From: Vibrio sp. 10N.261.45.E2
GTDB taxonomy: Bacteria > Pseudomonadota > Gammaproteobacteria > Enterobacterales > Vibrionaceae
Direction: 5' to 3'
Length of the DNA stretch: 64,000 bases
NCBI RefSeq assembly: GCF_002875705.1
Contig: NZ_MCZZ01000130.1
Coordinates: 21,490 to 85,489 of the forward strand
Shown here: positions 49,859-56,896 of the stretch, piece after piece
Layout: every line of letters begins with the position of its first letter
How positions within the stretch are numbered: position 1 is the stretch's first letter
Position numbers and translations under genes: made by a program
The notes under the pieces: model-generated
Seen by the model: only the letters and a program-made list of their open reading frames with translations
Told to the model about the DNA's origin: nothing
Databases searched by the model: none

Positions 49859-50409
49859 GCTTCCACCTCTGCTTTTGCTTCGGCTTCTTCACGGGCTTCA
49901 ATGATCAGCTCGGTTAGTTGGCTTTCAATAGCAAGTAACTTTTCAAGTGCATCTTCATCACTTAGCGTCACTGATTTTCTGAAAATCTCCACATACTCGC
50001 CGAGATCATCAGGGGCATCGAATGCGTTAACGAAGAACTCGTTAATGTTCCCTGAGAAACAAGCAATAACTTGGATAACATCCGTGTTAGCCATTGCTAA
50101 CACATTGATAGCATGAACAATGTCAAAGGCTTCTCTTTGCTTAAAGTTCTCTGCTAGTTCTTCTGCAATCACTTCAAAAGAACCTGACTTCATAGCTTTC
50201 GCTAATTCAGTAAACTGCTTCTCTTCGCAAGGGTTAAGAGTTAGTACATATTGCTTTGGCAACAGATTAGACAGCGCAAGTGGACGAAGGCGGTTTTGTT
50301 CCACCATCAGTTCATTGAATGTCTGTGACTTTTCTAAATTCTGCGTTGATTGTTCTAAAACGGTTTCGGCTTGAGCCAAGATTTTATTGGCTTGTTCTAG
50401 TTCACTCAT
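49855..50409 (-). CDS. Unknown early prophage protein, coiled coil
   Basis: This 184-residue acidic protein has an N-terminal coiled coil (ELEQANKILAQAETVLEQSTQNLEKSQ) and a helical acidic C-terminus rich in Glu and Ala. The middle (YVLTLNPCEEKQFTELAKAMKS) has no recognised motif. AGGAG lies before the ATG. It is the first gene after an intrinsic terminator at 50434-50470, so its expression needs read-through or its own promoter. Confidence 0.6.
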   Translation of the reverse strand: MSELEQANKILAQAETVLEQSTQNLEKSQTFNELMVEQNRLRPLALSNLLPKQYVLTLNPCEEKQFTELAKAMKSGSFEVIAEELAENFKQREAFDIVHAINVLAMANTDVIQVIACFSGNINEFFVNAFDAPDDLGEYVEIFRKSVTLSDEDALEKLLAIESQLTELIIEAREEAEAKAEVEA

Positions 50410-50433
50410 CTTCTATGCTCCTACGCTAAGACG

Positions 50434-50470
50434 AAAAAAGCCCCTATTCCGTGAGGAATACTGCAGGGGC
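50434..50470 (-). terminator. Terminator inside the early operon
   Basis: On the minus strand GCCCCT and TATTCC (50455-50470) pair with GGAATA and GGGGC (50440-50450) around TCAC, followed by six T. It stands between the CII-like gene and the remaining early genes. Confidence 0.8.
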
Positions 50471-50489
50471 AAAGGGGCTGGCTCGTTAT

Positions 50490-51266
50490 CTAATTCACAT
50501 TACAAATATCGGCGTGTTTCAAGCGGCGGACATCGCCCACTTTGCGGTCAAACTTCAACACCATTTCTTTTAAAAGCTGCATACCAGAACGGACTTTCTG
50601 CAGCTCTAAATCATCAAATGAATCGAATGAACGGTTATAGTCTTTCGCTGGCATACCACCTGCGATCAGGATTAGCCCACGGCTGCGATCACTCATTTCG
50701 TCATACATCTTGCGAAGCTTTTGACGCTTTACGCCTTTATCGAAAAGCGACTTACACGCAGCAATACTTTCTAGTGCGCTTGGCGTACCTACTTGATGAA
50801 CAGGCGGTTGTAGGTCTTGTTTATTAGCTAACTGACTCATGGTGTTTTCTCTCCTTTTCTTGGCTAGTGTTTTGCGTTTGGTAGATCGCGGTAAACGCTC
50901 TGCGGTGCACATGGCTAACGCATCGCTAGAAAGCTCACCAGAATGGGTGTTGAGTTGTAGAACTCGTTCAAGCAGGTTCAGATCATCCTCTGCTTTTGGT
51001 AGTGGGATAGTGACCACCCCATCATCTGCAAATAACGTATTTACGATTGAGTAGTCACCAGAAACACGGCTGATAGAAGCAAGCACAACAGGTTTAAGCA
51101 CGTGCGGTTGGTTTGGGTTCAGCATGTTGCGAAGCATAGTGCCGCTAAGTTCTAGCTTTCGGGCAATCGCTTCAACATCGTGATTGACAACAAAATCACA
51201 GCAAGCTGCATCAAAAGCTTGTTGTTTGCGTTCACGTAATACGCACATTGAGTTATTTGCGTCCAT
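50490..51266 (-). CDS. CII-like regulator fused to a second early protein
   Basis: In this 258-residue frame, the first ~140 residues (CVLRERKQQAFDAACCDFVVNHDVEAIARKLELSGTMLRNMLNP) match the phage CII/CP76 regulatory family, which sets the lysis-lysogeny choice. From residue 143 (MSQLANKQDLQPP...) the sequence looks like a separate protein of 116 residues. It has its own AAGGAG 10 bases before ATG 50840 and no stop between the parts. Either one fused product or two products are possible. Confidence 0.75.
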   Translation of the reverse strand: MDANNSMCVLRERKQQAFDAACCDFVVNHDVEAIARKLELSGTMLRNMLNPNQPHVLKPVVLASISRVSGDYSIVNTLFADDGVVTIPLPKAEDDLNLLERVLQLNTHSGELSSDALAMCTAERLPRSTKRKTLAKKRRENTMSQLANKQDLQPPVHQVGTPSALESIAACKSLFDKGVKRQKLRKMYDEMSDRSRGLILIAGGMPAKDYNRSFDSFDDLELQKVRSGMQLLKEMVLKFDRKVGDVRRLKHADICNVN

Positions 51267-51275
51267 AACTAATAC

Positions 51276-51422
51276 TCAAATGAAGAAGAACGGTGCGAAA
51301 ACGAATGACCAGCCAACGATATTGAGCCATAGCGGACATTTGTTCGGGTATTTATCTTCCCAAGACTCACTCATTGCATCTTGCAGGGTGAGTTTGGTTT
51401 TAGGTGGGATAGCGAACTTCAT
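51276..51422 (-). CDS. 48-aa protein with C-terminal membrane segment
   Basis: This small gene encodes MKFAIPPKTKLTLQDAMSES..., a soluble N-terminal part followed by a terminal hydrophobic stretch PLWLNIVGWSFVFAPFFFI. Its ATG overlaps the Cox gene stop as ATGA, a sign of real translational coupling, and it ends 9 bases before the CII-like gene. It is not recognised; a tail-anchored peptide of the early operon is likely. Confidence 0.65.
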   Translation of the reverse strand: MKFAIPPKTKLTLQDAMSESWEDKYPNKCPLWLNIVGWSFVFAPFFFI

Positions 51423-51619
51423 ACTTGTTGCGCCGCTAGCTTTTCCATGTACTTCACCATGTTGACCATAATCAGGCCCTTGGTGTCTTGCTTTGGAACT
51501 ACAGGAATGTTGCCAAGGTCTTTTTGACGGTCGAACGTAGATGAGGACATGCCAGTGCGACGTAAAAATTCTTTTTTTGTGCAGATAGGCGCATCAATTG
51601 CTATTTGTAGAGTTGCCAT
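51419..51619 (-). CDS. Cox-like excisionase/repressor
   Basis: This 66-residue DNA-binding protein (MATLQIAIDAPICTKKEFL) has a winged-helix-type motif KEFLRRTGMSSSTFDRQKDLG and the end KGLIMVNMVKYMEKLAAQQ, as in P2 Cox. Cox directs excision and represses the lysogenic promoter. ATG 51619 follows AGGA at seven bases; the frame to 51718 runs into the operator region and is rejected. It is the first gene of the lytic early operon, divergent from cI. Confidence 0.85.
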   Translation of the reverse strand: MATLQIAIDAPICTKKEFLRRTGMSSSTFDRQKDLGNIPVVPKQDTKGLIMVNMVKYMEKLAAQQV

Positions 51620-51811
51620 AAGTGGTATCCTACTTGTTTGAGTGTATTTGATGGTAATTGAGTGATATTGGTTAACCATCATTTCGTATGAGACAAACTT
51701 ACGATCAAATTCTTTCATTTACAAGATTTAAAATAAGAAATTACTTTTAGATCTCATTTAAAGTGTTTTTTTGGAGTCAGTTTGTCATTTAAGTGAAAGC
51801 AGGCTTGTTAT
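51620..51811. promoter_or_regulatory. Lysis-lysogeny switch region
   Basis: This 192-base gap between divergent cox and cI must hold both early promoters. Three similar motifs, CATTTACAAG (51716), CATTTAAAGTG (51755) and CATTTAAGTG (51786), lie in the same direction; the last two are 31 bases apart, three helical turns. They are candidate CI operators. GAGTG-containing repeats near 51640-51670 may be Cox sites. Confidence 0.6.
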
Positions 51812-52411
51812 ATGAGCAGACTAAAATCAAAAGTCCCTCCATTTGAGTATTTGAAAGGGCGAGAATTTACAAAAAAGCTAAAAGAAGTTACTGGATGTAA
51901 GACATATGAGCTTATGAGTGACTACTACGGCATACCAAGTTCTACATTCTCGACTTGGCATCATCATGATCGAACAGGGTTTGAACTTATTGTCAGAGAA
52001 CATCTGAAATCTGGAGCTTCTGTAAGATACCTTGCTTTAGGTGAGGGCCAGCCATTTGATGACGAACAAGTCCCTGCTGACTCCATCAAAGTTAATTCAA
52101 TAGTAAATGGTCAATTAGAAGAAAGGGGATCACTTTCTTTGGACTCTCTTACACTGGATGGTTACGGACTGAAAGCTAGCAAGACAATTATCGTAGATCA
52201 TGACGGACAGCGATGCTTTATCAACTCAGAAGAAACTCATGCCACATCAGGACGCTATCTGATTCAAATTGACGGTGCTCATTCAATAAATCATGTTCAG
52301 CGACTACCCGGAAAAAAGCTTGCTATCAGTTTCGGCAACTCAACCATTGAAGCATCAGAAGAAGACATAAATGTGCTTGGTCGAGTAACCATGAGCATGG
52401 TCAAAGAGTAG
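51812..52411 (+). CDS. CI repressor, P2/186 type
   Basis: This 199-residue repressor has an N-terminal helix-turn-helix (GREFTKKLKEVTGCKTYELMSDYYGIPSSTFSTWHHHD, residues 17-54) of the phage CI family and a C-terminal oligomerisation domain. I see no Ala-Gly cleavage site or Ser/Lys pair typical of RecA-cleaved S24 repressors, so SOS induction would need an antirepressor, as in 186. It heads the rightward lysogeny operon with the secreted protein and integrase. Confidence 0.85.
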   Translation: MSRLKSKVPPFEYLKGREFTKKLKEVTGCKTYELMSDYYGIPSSTFSTWHHHDRTGFELIVREHLKSGASVRYLALGEGQPFDDEQVPADSIKVNSIVNGQLEERGSLSLDSLTLDGYGLKASKTIIVDHDGQRCFINSEETHATSGRYLIQIDGAHSINHVQRLPGKKLAISFGNSTIEASEEDINVLGRVTMSMVKE

Positions 52412-52419
52412 GTGTAAAT

Positions 52420-52890
52420 ATGGCTAGCCACATTATGAAACCGTTTAAATTAGCTCTGATTCCACTGCTAGCGCCTAGCGTGGCTTTAGCATGGTTTTCT
52501 AATCCAGAAGTTAACGAAATTAAGGCGGTGTCACACGATTCATTTCAAATCTGTTTCAATGAACCATTCAAAAATGAAAAGCTCATATACTCTCTTGAAT
52601 TTGAAGTTACTGACGGCAAAGCCTTTTCTCATGGTGGCTATTTCAAACAACTTCTAGCGAAAAATAAAAATGACTTATGTTCCTCTCAAATTCGTCTCTA
52701 TGACTATTTCGATAGAGGAAACTCCACTCCAAAAGAGCTTAGAAAAATTCTTCCTCAGATTGGTTTATCTAGTTTTGAGGCTATAACCATTAAAGTTGCC
52801 ACATCACAAGGGCAAACTTCCCTTACCAAGACCCAACCAGACGAAATGATATTCGAACAACGCTTGCTTACTCGGCCTCAACAAAAATGA
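52420..52890 (+). CDS. Secreted protein in the lysogeny operon
   Basis: This 156-residue protein has a signal peptide (MKPFKLALIPLLAPSVALA, cleavage before WFSN). The mature part of ~130 residues has two cysteines (QICFNEPF and DLCSSQ) that could form a disulfide in the periplasm. It is not recognised. It lies between cI and int, 8 bases after cI and overlapping int by four, so it should be made in lysogens. K139 has the periplasmic Glo protein at this place, linked to superinfection exclusion; that parallel is positional and from memory. Confidence 0.7.
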   Translation: MASHIMKPFKLALIPLLAPSVALAWFSNPEVNEIKAVSHDSFQICFNEPFKNEKLIYSLEFEVTDGKAFSHGGYFKQLLAKNKNDLCSSQIRLYDYFDRGNSTPKELRKILPQIGLSSFEAITIKVATSQGQTSLTKTQPDEMIFEQRLLTRPQQK

Positions 52891-53912
52891 GCGTGCGTAA
52901 ACTAGAAGATGGAAATAAAAAGCCATGGATTTGCGATGTTCGGCCAAATGGTCGCAACGGCAAACGCATAAGAAAACGCTTCGCTACTAAGGGCGAAGCG
53001 ATGGCTTATGAAAAGTTTGTTTTAAAAGAGACAGACGATAAACCGTGGTTAGGTGAAAAAAGCCAAACTCGCAGCCTACTGGATATGATTGATTTATGGC
53101 AGGAACGCCACGGCCAGTCATTAGCCCATTCCAAATACACCTACAACAAACTAAAGGTTATTGGGTTAGCAATGGGCGATCCTCTTTATCAAAAAGTCAC
53201 GCCAGCTATGTTCACCGACTATCGAACTCGACGCATTGCCGGAGAAGTCGCAGACCTGAACGGGCGAAAAGTGGCGGTAACGTTTCGCACCTGTAATAAC
53301 GAACAAGACTTGCTAAATGCGGTGATTGTTGAACTGCAACGAATGGGCGAATGGAAAGGTGAAAACCCTCTGCAGTCTGTTCGACAATTCAAACTACATG
53401 AAACGGAAATGGAGTTTTTGACCGTTGAGGAAATGCAAGACTTAATTGCAAAAGCAGAGGCCCACGAGTTCCATCAAGATATTCATAAAATCATTAAGCT
53501 TTGTCTAGCGACAGGTGGTCGCTTTAAAGAAACAGCAAATTTAACGGGTTCTCAATTAACTAAATACAAAGTCACATTTACGCAGACGAAAGGTAAAAAG
53601 AATCGCTCGGTACCGATCAGCCCAGAACTTTATGATGTGATTTACAAAGAGGGTTCAGGGCCACTATTTAACATCGGTTACACTACAATCTATCGCTTTA
53701 TTACCAAGAACATTCCAAGATTAAAGCAGCAAGCTGCCCACGTTCTGCGCCATACTTTTGCGTCTTACTACATGATGAACGGTGGTAACATTATCGCCCT
53801 GCAACGAATCCTTGGTCACAGTGACATAAAACAAACCATGCGATACGCTCACCTAGCCCCCGATCACCTAGAAGATGTGGTCACGAAAAACCCTTTAGCG
53901 AACCTCAAATAA
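52887..53912 (+). CDS. Tyrosine integrase
   Basis: This 341-residue integrase has an N-terminal arm-binding domain (WICDVRPNGRNGKRIRKRFATK) and a catalytic domain with Arg in ATGGRFKE (about 211), HVLRHTFASYY (about 284), His in ILGHSDIKQT and the nucleophile Tyr in MRYAHLAPDH (about 317). It resembles the HP1/P2/K139 group. Its gene ends 120 bases from attR, with arm-type repeats in between, and overlaps the secreted protein gene by four bases. Confidence 0.93.
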   Translation: MSVRKLEDGNKKPWICDVRPNGRNGKRIRKRFATKGEAMAYEKFVLKETDDKPWLGEKSQTRSLLDMIDLWQERHGQSLAHSKYTYNKLKVIGLAMGDPLYQKVTPAMFTDYRTRRIAGEVADLNGRKVAVTFRTCNNEQDLLNAVIVELQRMGEWKGENPLQSVRQFKLHETEMEFLTVEEMQDLIAKAEAHEFHQDIHKIIKLCLATGGRFKETANLTGSQLTKYKVTFTQTKGKKNRSVPISPELYDVIYKEGSGPLFNIGYTTIYRFITKNIPRLKQQAAHVLRHTFASYYMMNGGNIIALQRILGHSDIKQTMRYAHLAPDHLEDVVTKNPLANLK

Positions 53913-53920
53913 GTGGCTAA

Positions 53921-53953
53921 TGTGGACACTAAAACGTCCACATTATGTCCACA
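53921..53953. promoter_or_regulatory. Right integrase arm-type sites
   Basis: Three copies of the motif (A/C)TGTCCACA lie together: inverted TGTGGACA (53921-53928), ACGTCCACA (53934-53942) and ATGTCCACA (53945-53953). The same motif lies inside attL at 23197. They are likely arm-binding sites of the integrase. Confidence 0.7.
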
Positions 53954-54031
53954 AATTTTCAGAATATAGATAAATATTGATGGTTATTGATGAAATGACC
54001 ACAAGCAAAGCCTTGACATACCTTGCTATGC

Positions 54032-54066
54032 CTAGCTCCTGTTAGGATGGTTTAAGATGTGATCTT
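54032..54066 (-). other. attR, phage-supplied 3' end of ycgN
   Basis: The core AAGATGTG (54054-54061) equals that of attL. From the core to the stop at 54032 the sequence encodes the tail ILNHPNRS, with codons differing from the native tail at 23094-23120 almost only at silent positions. It came with the phage and restores the gene. Confidence 0.85.
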
Positions 54067-54472
54067 CCCAATCCACTACATCAATTTCATAAACCACTTT
54101 ATTACGAACGCTTTCACCAGCAGCATGCATCTCAGATTTAGAACCTGTGATCAATGGGTGCCATTCAGGGATAGGCTTAGATTCAGATAGAAGACGGTAA
54201 GCACAAGTGTCTGGTAGCCAGTGGAACTCATCGATCTTGTCACGAGTCAGCTTCAAGCACTCTTCACCTGAAGTGAAACGGTTCGGGTAGTCTTTACACG
54301 AACATGTTTTGTCGTTTAACCAGCTACACGCTACATTGGTGTAGTAAACTTCATCGCTATCTTCATCCATTAGTTTATGCAGGCAGCACTTACCACAACC
54401 GTCACAAAGTGATTCCCACTCATTCTCGGTCATCTGTTCTAGTGTTTTTTCTTGCCAAAATGGATTCGTCAT
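54032..54472 (-). CDS. ycgN: YcgN-family Cys-cluster protein
   Basis: This 146-residue protein is of the UPF0260/YcgN group, with cysteines in [13 protein letters not shown] (residues 18-30), [21 protein letters not shown] and DTCAYRLL, probably a metal or Fe-S site. Function is unknown. The last residues are encoded by phage DNA after integration and end one residue longer (NRS) than the native tail (NR). It is divergent from the YkgJ-like gene. Confidence 0.9.
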   Translation of the reverse strand: MTNPFWQEKTLEQMTENEWESLCDGCGKCCLHKLMDEDSDEVYYTNVACSWLNDKTCSCKDYPNRFTSGEECLKLTRDKIDEFHWLPDTCAYRLLSESKPIPEWHPLITGSKSEMHAAGESVRNKVVYEIDVVDWEDHILNHPNRS

Positions 54473-54631
54473 AGGATTACTTCTTACTCTTTTACTGGGG
54501 TGCGTGTTATACCGCTAGCCCATAAAAAGTTCAAGGATAATAATTGTTCATTCTTTGATTCAATCAACAGCTGTCACTCTCGTCATTTTTTGCTACTATC
54601 GCGCACCCTGTTATTTTGTGAGTTTAATTTG

Positions 54632-54880
54632 ATGGAATGTCGCCTAGGTTGTGGAGCATGTTGTATCGCTCCAAGTATTACATCTGCTATTCCTGGTATG
54701 CCTAATGGTAAGCCTGCTGGCGTACGCTGCATCCAATTAAATGAGCAAGACCTGTGTAAATTATTTGGTCAACCTTCACGCCCTAAGGTATGCCATCAGT
54801 TCAAAGCCTGCCCTGTCATTTGTGGTAAAACCGACCAAGAAGCCCTTGATAATTTGATCGAGTTAGAAGCCATTACTTAA
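54632..54880 (+). CDS. YkgJ-family cysteine cluster protein
   Basis: This 82-residue protein has MECRLGCGACCIAPSITS at the start and later Cys in RPKVCHQFKACPVICG, the CxxCxxCC pattern of YkgJ/UPF0153 metal-binding proteins. Function is unknown. The start ATG 54632 fits the family; the longer frame from 54452 overlaps ycgN. Two Cys-cluster genes of related type thus lie divergently. Confidence 0.8.
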   Translation: MECRLGCGACCIAPSITSAIPGMPNGKPAGVRCIQLNEQDLCKLFGQPSRPKVCHQFKACPVICGKTDQEALDNLIELEAIT

Positions 54881-54980
54881 GCGTATTTGCCCTTTTCTTT
54901 CTCCTATATGCCCAAGATTTCACAAAGTTGCGAAATCTAAACTATCTTGTTGATACTGGTACAGATTAATAAGGATAGTT

Positions 54981-55670
54981 ATGAATAGGTATATCGCAGA
55001 AATGTTTGGTACGTTTTGGTTGGTGTTAGGTGGTTGTGGTAGTGCCGTATTAGCCGCAGCTTTTCCCGATGTAGGTATAGGCTTGCTCGGGGTTTCCCTC
55101 GCCTTTGGTTTAACAGTGCTCACCATGGCTTTCGCTATTGGTCACATATCCGGCTGTCATCTAAACCCTGCTGTTACTATTGGACTGTGGAGTGGTGGTC
55201 GCTTTGACGCCAAAGATGTTGTCCCTTACATCATTGCTCAAGTGCTCGGAGGTATTATTGCCGGCGGTGTATTATTTGTTATTGCTTCTGGCCAAGCTGG
55301 TTTTGATGCTGTCTCATCAGGCTTCGCATCGAATGGTTTTGGAGAGCACTCTCCCGGTGGTTACTCACTAACTGCAGCTCTAGTCTGTGAGGTGGTCATG
55401 ACCATGGTATTCCTATTCGTGATCATGGGAGCAACCGATTCTAAAGCGCCCGCGGGATTTGCACCCATTGCGATTGGTCTCTGTTTAACCCTAATTCACC
55501 TTATCAGTATCCCTGTAACCAATACCTCAGTGAACCCCGCTCGAAGTACTGGCGTAGCTGTGTTTGTCGGTGACTGGGCAGTATCACAGTTATGGCTATT
55601 CTGGATAGCACCGATTATTGGTGCCGTAATTGGCGCAATGATATACAAAGCGGTGAGAGGATCAGATTAA
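54981..55670 (+). CDS. aqpZ: Aquaporin Z
   Basis: This 229-residue water channel (E. coli AqpZ is 231) has six membrane helices and two NPA half-helices: [12 protein letters not shown] (about residue 60) and [11 protein letters not shown] (about 180). The selectivity Arg follows the second NPA, and a His and small residues in the filter fit a water-selective pore. AAGGATAG precedes the ATG. It is monocistronic, with a bidirectional terminator after it. Confidence 0.95.
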   Translation: MNRYIAEMFGTFWLVLGGCGSAVLAAAFPDVGIGLLGVSLAFGLTVLTMAFAIGHISGCHLNPAVTIGLWSGGRFDAKDVVPYIIAQVLGGIIAGGVLFVIASGQAGFDAVSSGFASNGFGEHSPGGYSLTAALVCEVVMTMVFLFVIMGATDSKAPAGFAPIAIGLCLTLIHLISIPVTNTSVNPARSTGVAVFVGDWAVSQLWLFWIAPIIGAVIGAMIYKAVRGSD

Positions 55671-55700
55671 GCTCTGAAAAAACGTCTAATGTAATAAAAG

Positions 55701-55738
55701 AAAAAGCCGCTTGGTGATGATTCACCAAGCGGCTTTTT
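55701..55738. terminator. Bidirectional terminator aqpZ / recR
   Basis: AAAAAGCCGCTTGGTGA pairs with TCACCAAGCGGCTTTTT around a 4-base loop, abutting the recR stop codon. It serves both convergent genes. Confidence 0.9.
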
Positions 55739-56337
55739 TAGATCTTATGACGACCGAGTAAGGAGTGCGAAAGCGTGGTGCCATCCACCAGCTCTAGCTC
55801 ACCACCAACGGGAACACCATGAGCGATACGGCTTGCGTTCACTTCATGGGCATTGCATAGCTCAGCAATGTAATGCGCCGTCGCTTCCCCTTCAACTGTT
55901 GGGTTAGTCGCTAGGATTACTTCAGAGATATCACCACGGCGTAAACGGTAGTCCAGAACATCGAGACCGATATCACTTGGACCAATACCATCAAGTGGTG
56001 AAAGGTGCCCCATAAGCACAAAGTAACGACCAGAATATTGGCCTGTTGCTTCGATAGCTGCAATGTCCGCAGGGCTCTCTACTACACAGATTTGACCATT
56101 TTCCTGACGTTTAGGATTGGTACAAATGTGGCAGGTATCTTCTTCAGTAAAAGTACGGCACTCATTACAGTGACCAATTTCGGTCATTGCTTGGCTAAGA
56201 GCTTCAGCCAACTGTAGGCCGCCTTTTCTATCGCGCTGTAACAAATGAAAGGCCATACGCTGCGCCGACTTGGGGCCAACCCCAGGTAGACAACGTAAGG
56301 CCTCCATCAAATGCTCCAGCATATGACTGGTACGCAT
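55738..56337 (-). CDS. recR: Recombination protein RecR
   Basis: This 199-residue protein has a helix-hairpin-helix start ([20 protein letters not shown]), a C4 zinc finger ([16 protein letters not shown]) and a TOPRIM domain ([17 protein letters not shown]...[12 protein letters not shown]). With RecO and RecF it loads RecA on SSB-covered gaps. It lies in the conserved dnaX-ybaB-recR operon. Confidence 0.97.
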   Translation of the reverse strand: MRTSHMLEHLMEALRCLPGVGPKSAQRMAFHLLQRDRKGGLQLAEALSQAMTEIGHCNECRTFTEEDTCHICTNPKRQENGQICVVESPADIAAIEATGQYSGRYFVLMGHLSPLDGIGPSDIGLDVLDYRLRRGDISEVILATNPTVEGEATAHYIAELCNAHEVNASRIAHGVPVGGELELVDGTTLSHSLLGRHKI

Positions 56338-56414
56338 ATTTAACCGTTCTAATTTTCAAATAACGGTTTACTCAAGATAAACCGCAACTTGAATAAACCT
56401 TTAGAATTAGTTTC

Positions 56415-56744
56415 TTAGAAAGGCATCTTCATACCTGGTGGAAGTTGCATTCCGCCAGTTACGCTAGCCATTTTCTCTTTTTGAGTTTCTTCAACGCGAC
56501 GAGCCGCATCGTTGAAAGCAGCAGCAATAAGATCTTCAAGCATCTCTTTATCGTCTTCCATTAGGCTTTCATCGATATCAACACGGCGAACGCTGTGGCT
56601 ACCAGTGATCGTTACTTTTACAAGGCCAGCACCTGACTCACCTGTAACTTCCATATTTGCGATTTCTTCTTGAAGCTTTTGCATGCGCTCTTGCATTTGC
56701 TGGGCTTGCTTCATCATGTTGCCCATACCGCCTTTACCAAACAT
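56415..56744 (-). CDS. ybaB: Nucleoid-associated protein YbaB/EbfC
   Basis: This 109-residue protein, [20 protein letters not shown], is a small DNA-binding dimer of the YbaB/EbfC family with helical ends and a beta core ([19 protein letters not shown]). It lies between dnaX and recR as in E. coli. Confidence 0.95.
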   Translation of the reverse strand: MFGKGGMGNMMKQAQQMQERMQKLQEEIANMEVTGESGAGLVKVTITGSHSVRRVDIDESLMEDDKEMLEDLIAAAFNDAARRVEETQKEKMASVTGGMQLPPGMKMPF

Positions 56745-56896
56745 GTTAATACTCTCTGGTCTAATTGGTTTATTAAAATTAATTAAGCTATACGAGCTTA
56801 AATGGGGGTTAAAACAGTGTGATTCAACCCCTCGATGTTCAGTTCTCAGATTTGCTTATCTGGGATGATATGCCGGTCACTAAACGAGAAAATGTT

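Larger units (their letters stand above)
23113..54061. mobile_element. P2/K139-type prophage inserted in ycgN
   Basis: About 30.9 kb between the two att cores hold a full P2-family gene set: integrase, CI, Cox, CII-like, replication initiator gpA, Ogr/Delta, gpQ-P-O-N-M-L head genes, lysis cassette, sheath, tube, tape measure, baseplate and fibre genes. gpP-gpQ are divergent from gpO-N-M-L as in P2. Use of DUF2586, DUF2597 and DUF2590 tail proteins and a fused hub-spike resembles Vibrio phage K139 rather than coliphage P2. No essential gene is visibly broken, so it may be active. I could not locate cos by sequence. Confidence 0.95.
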
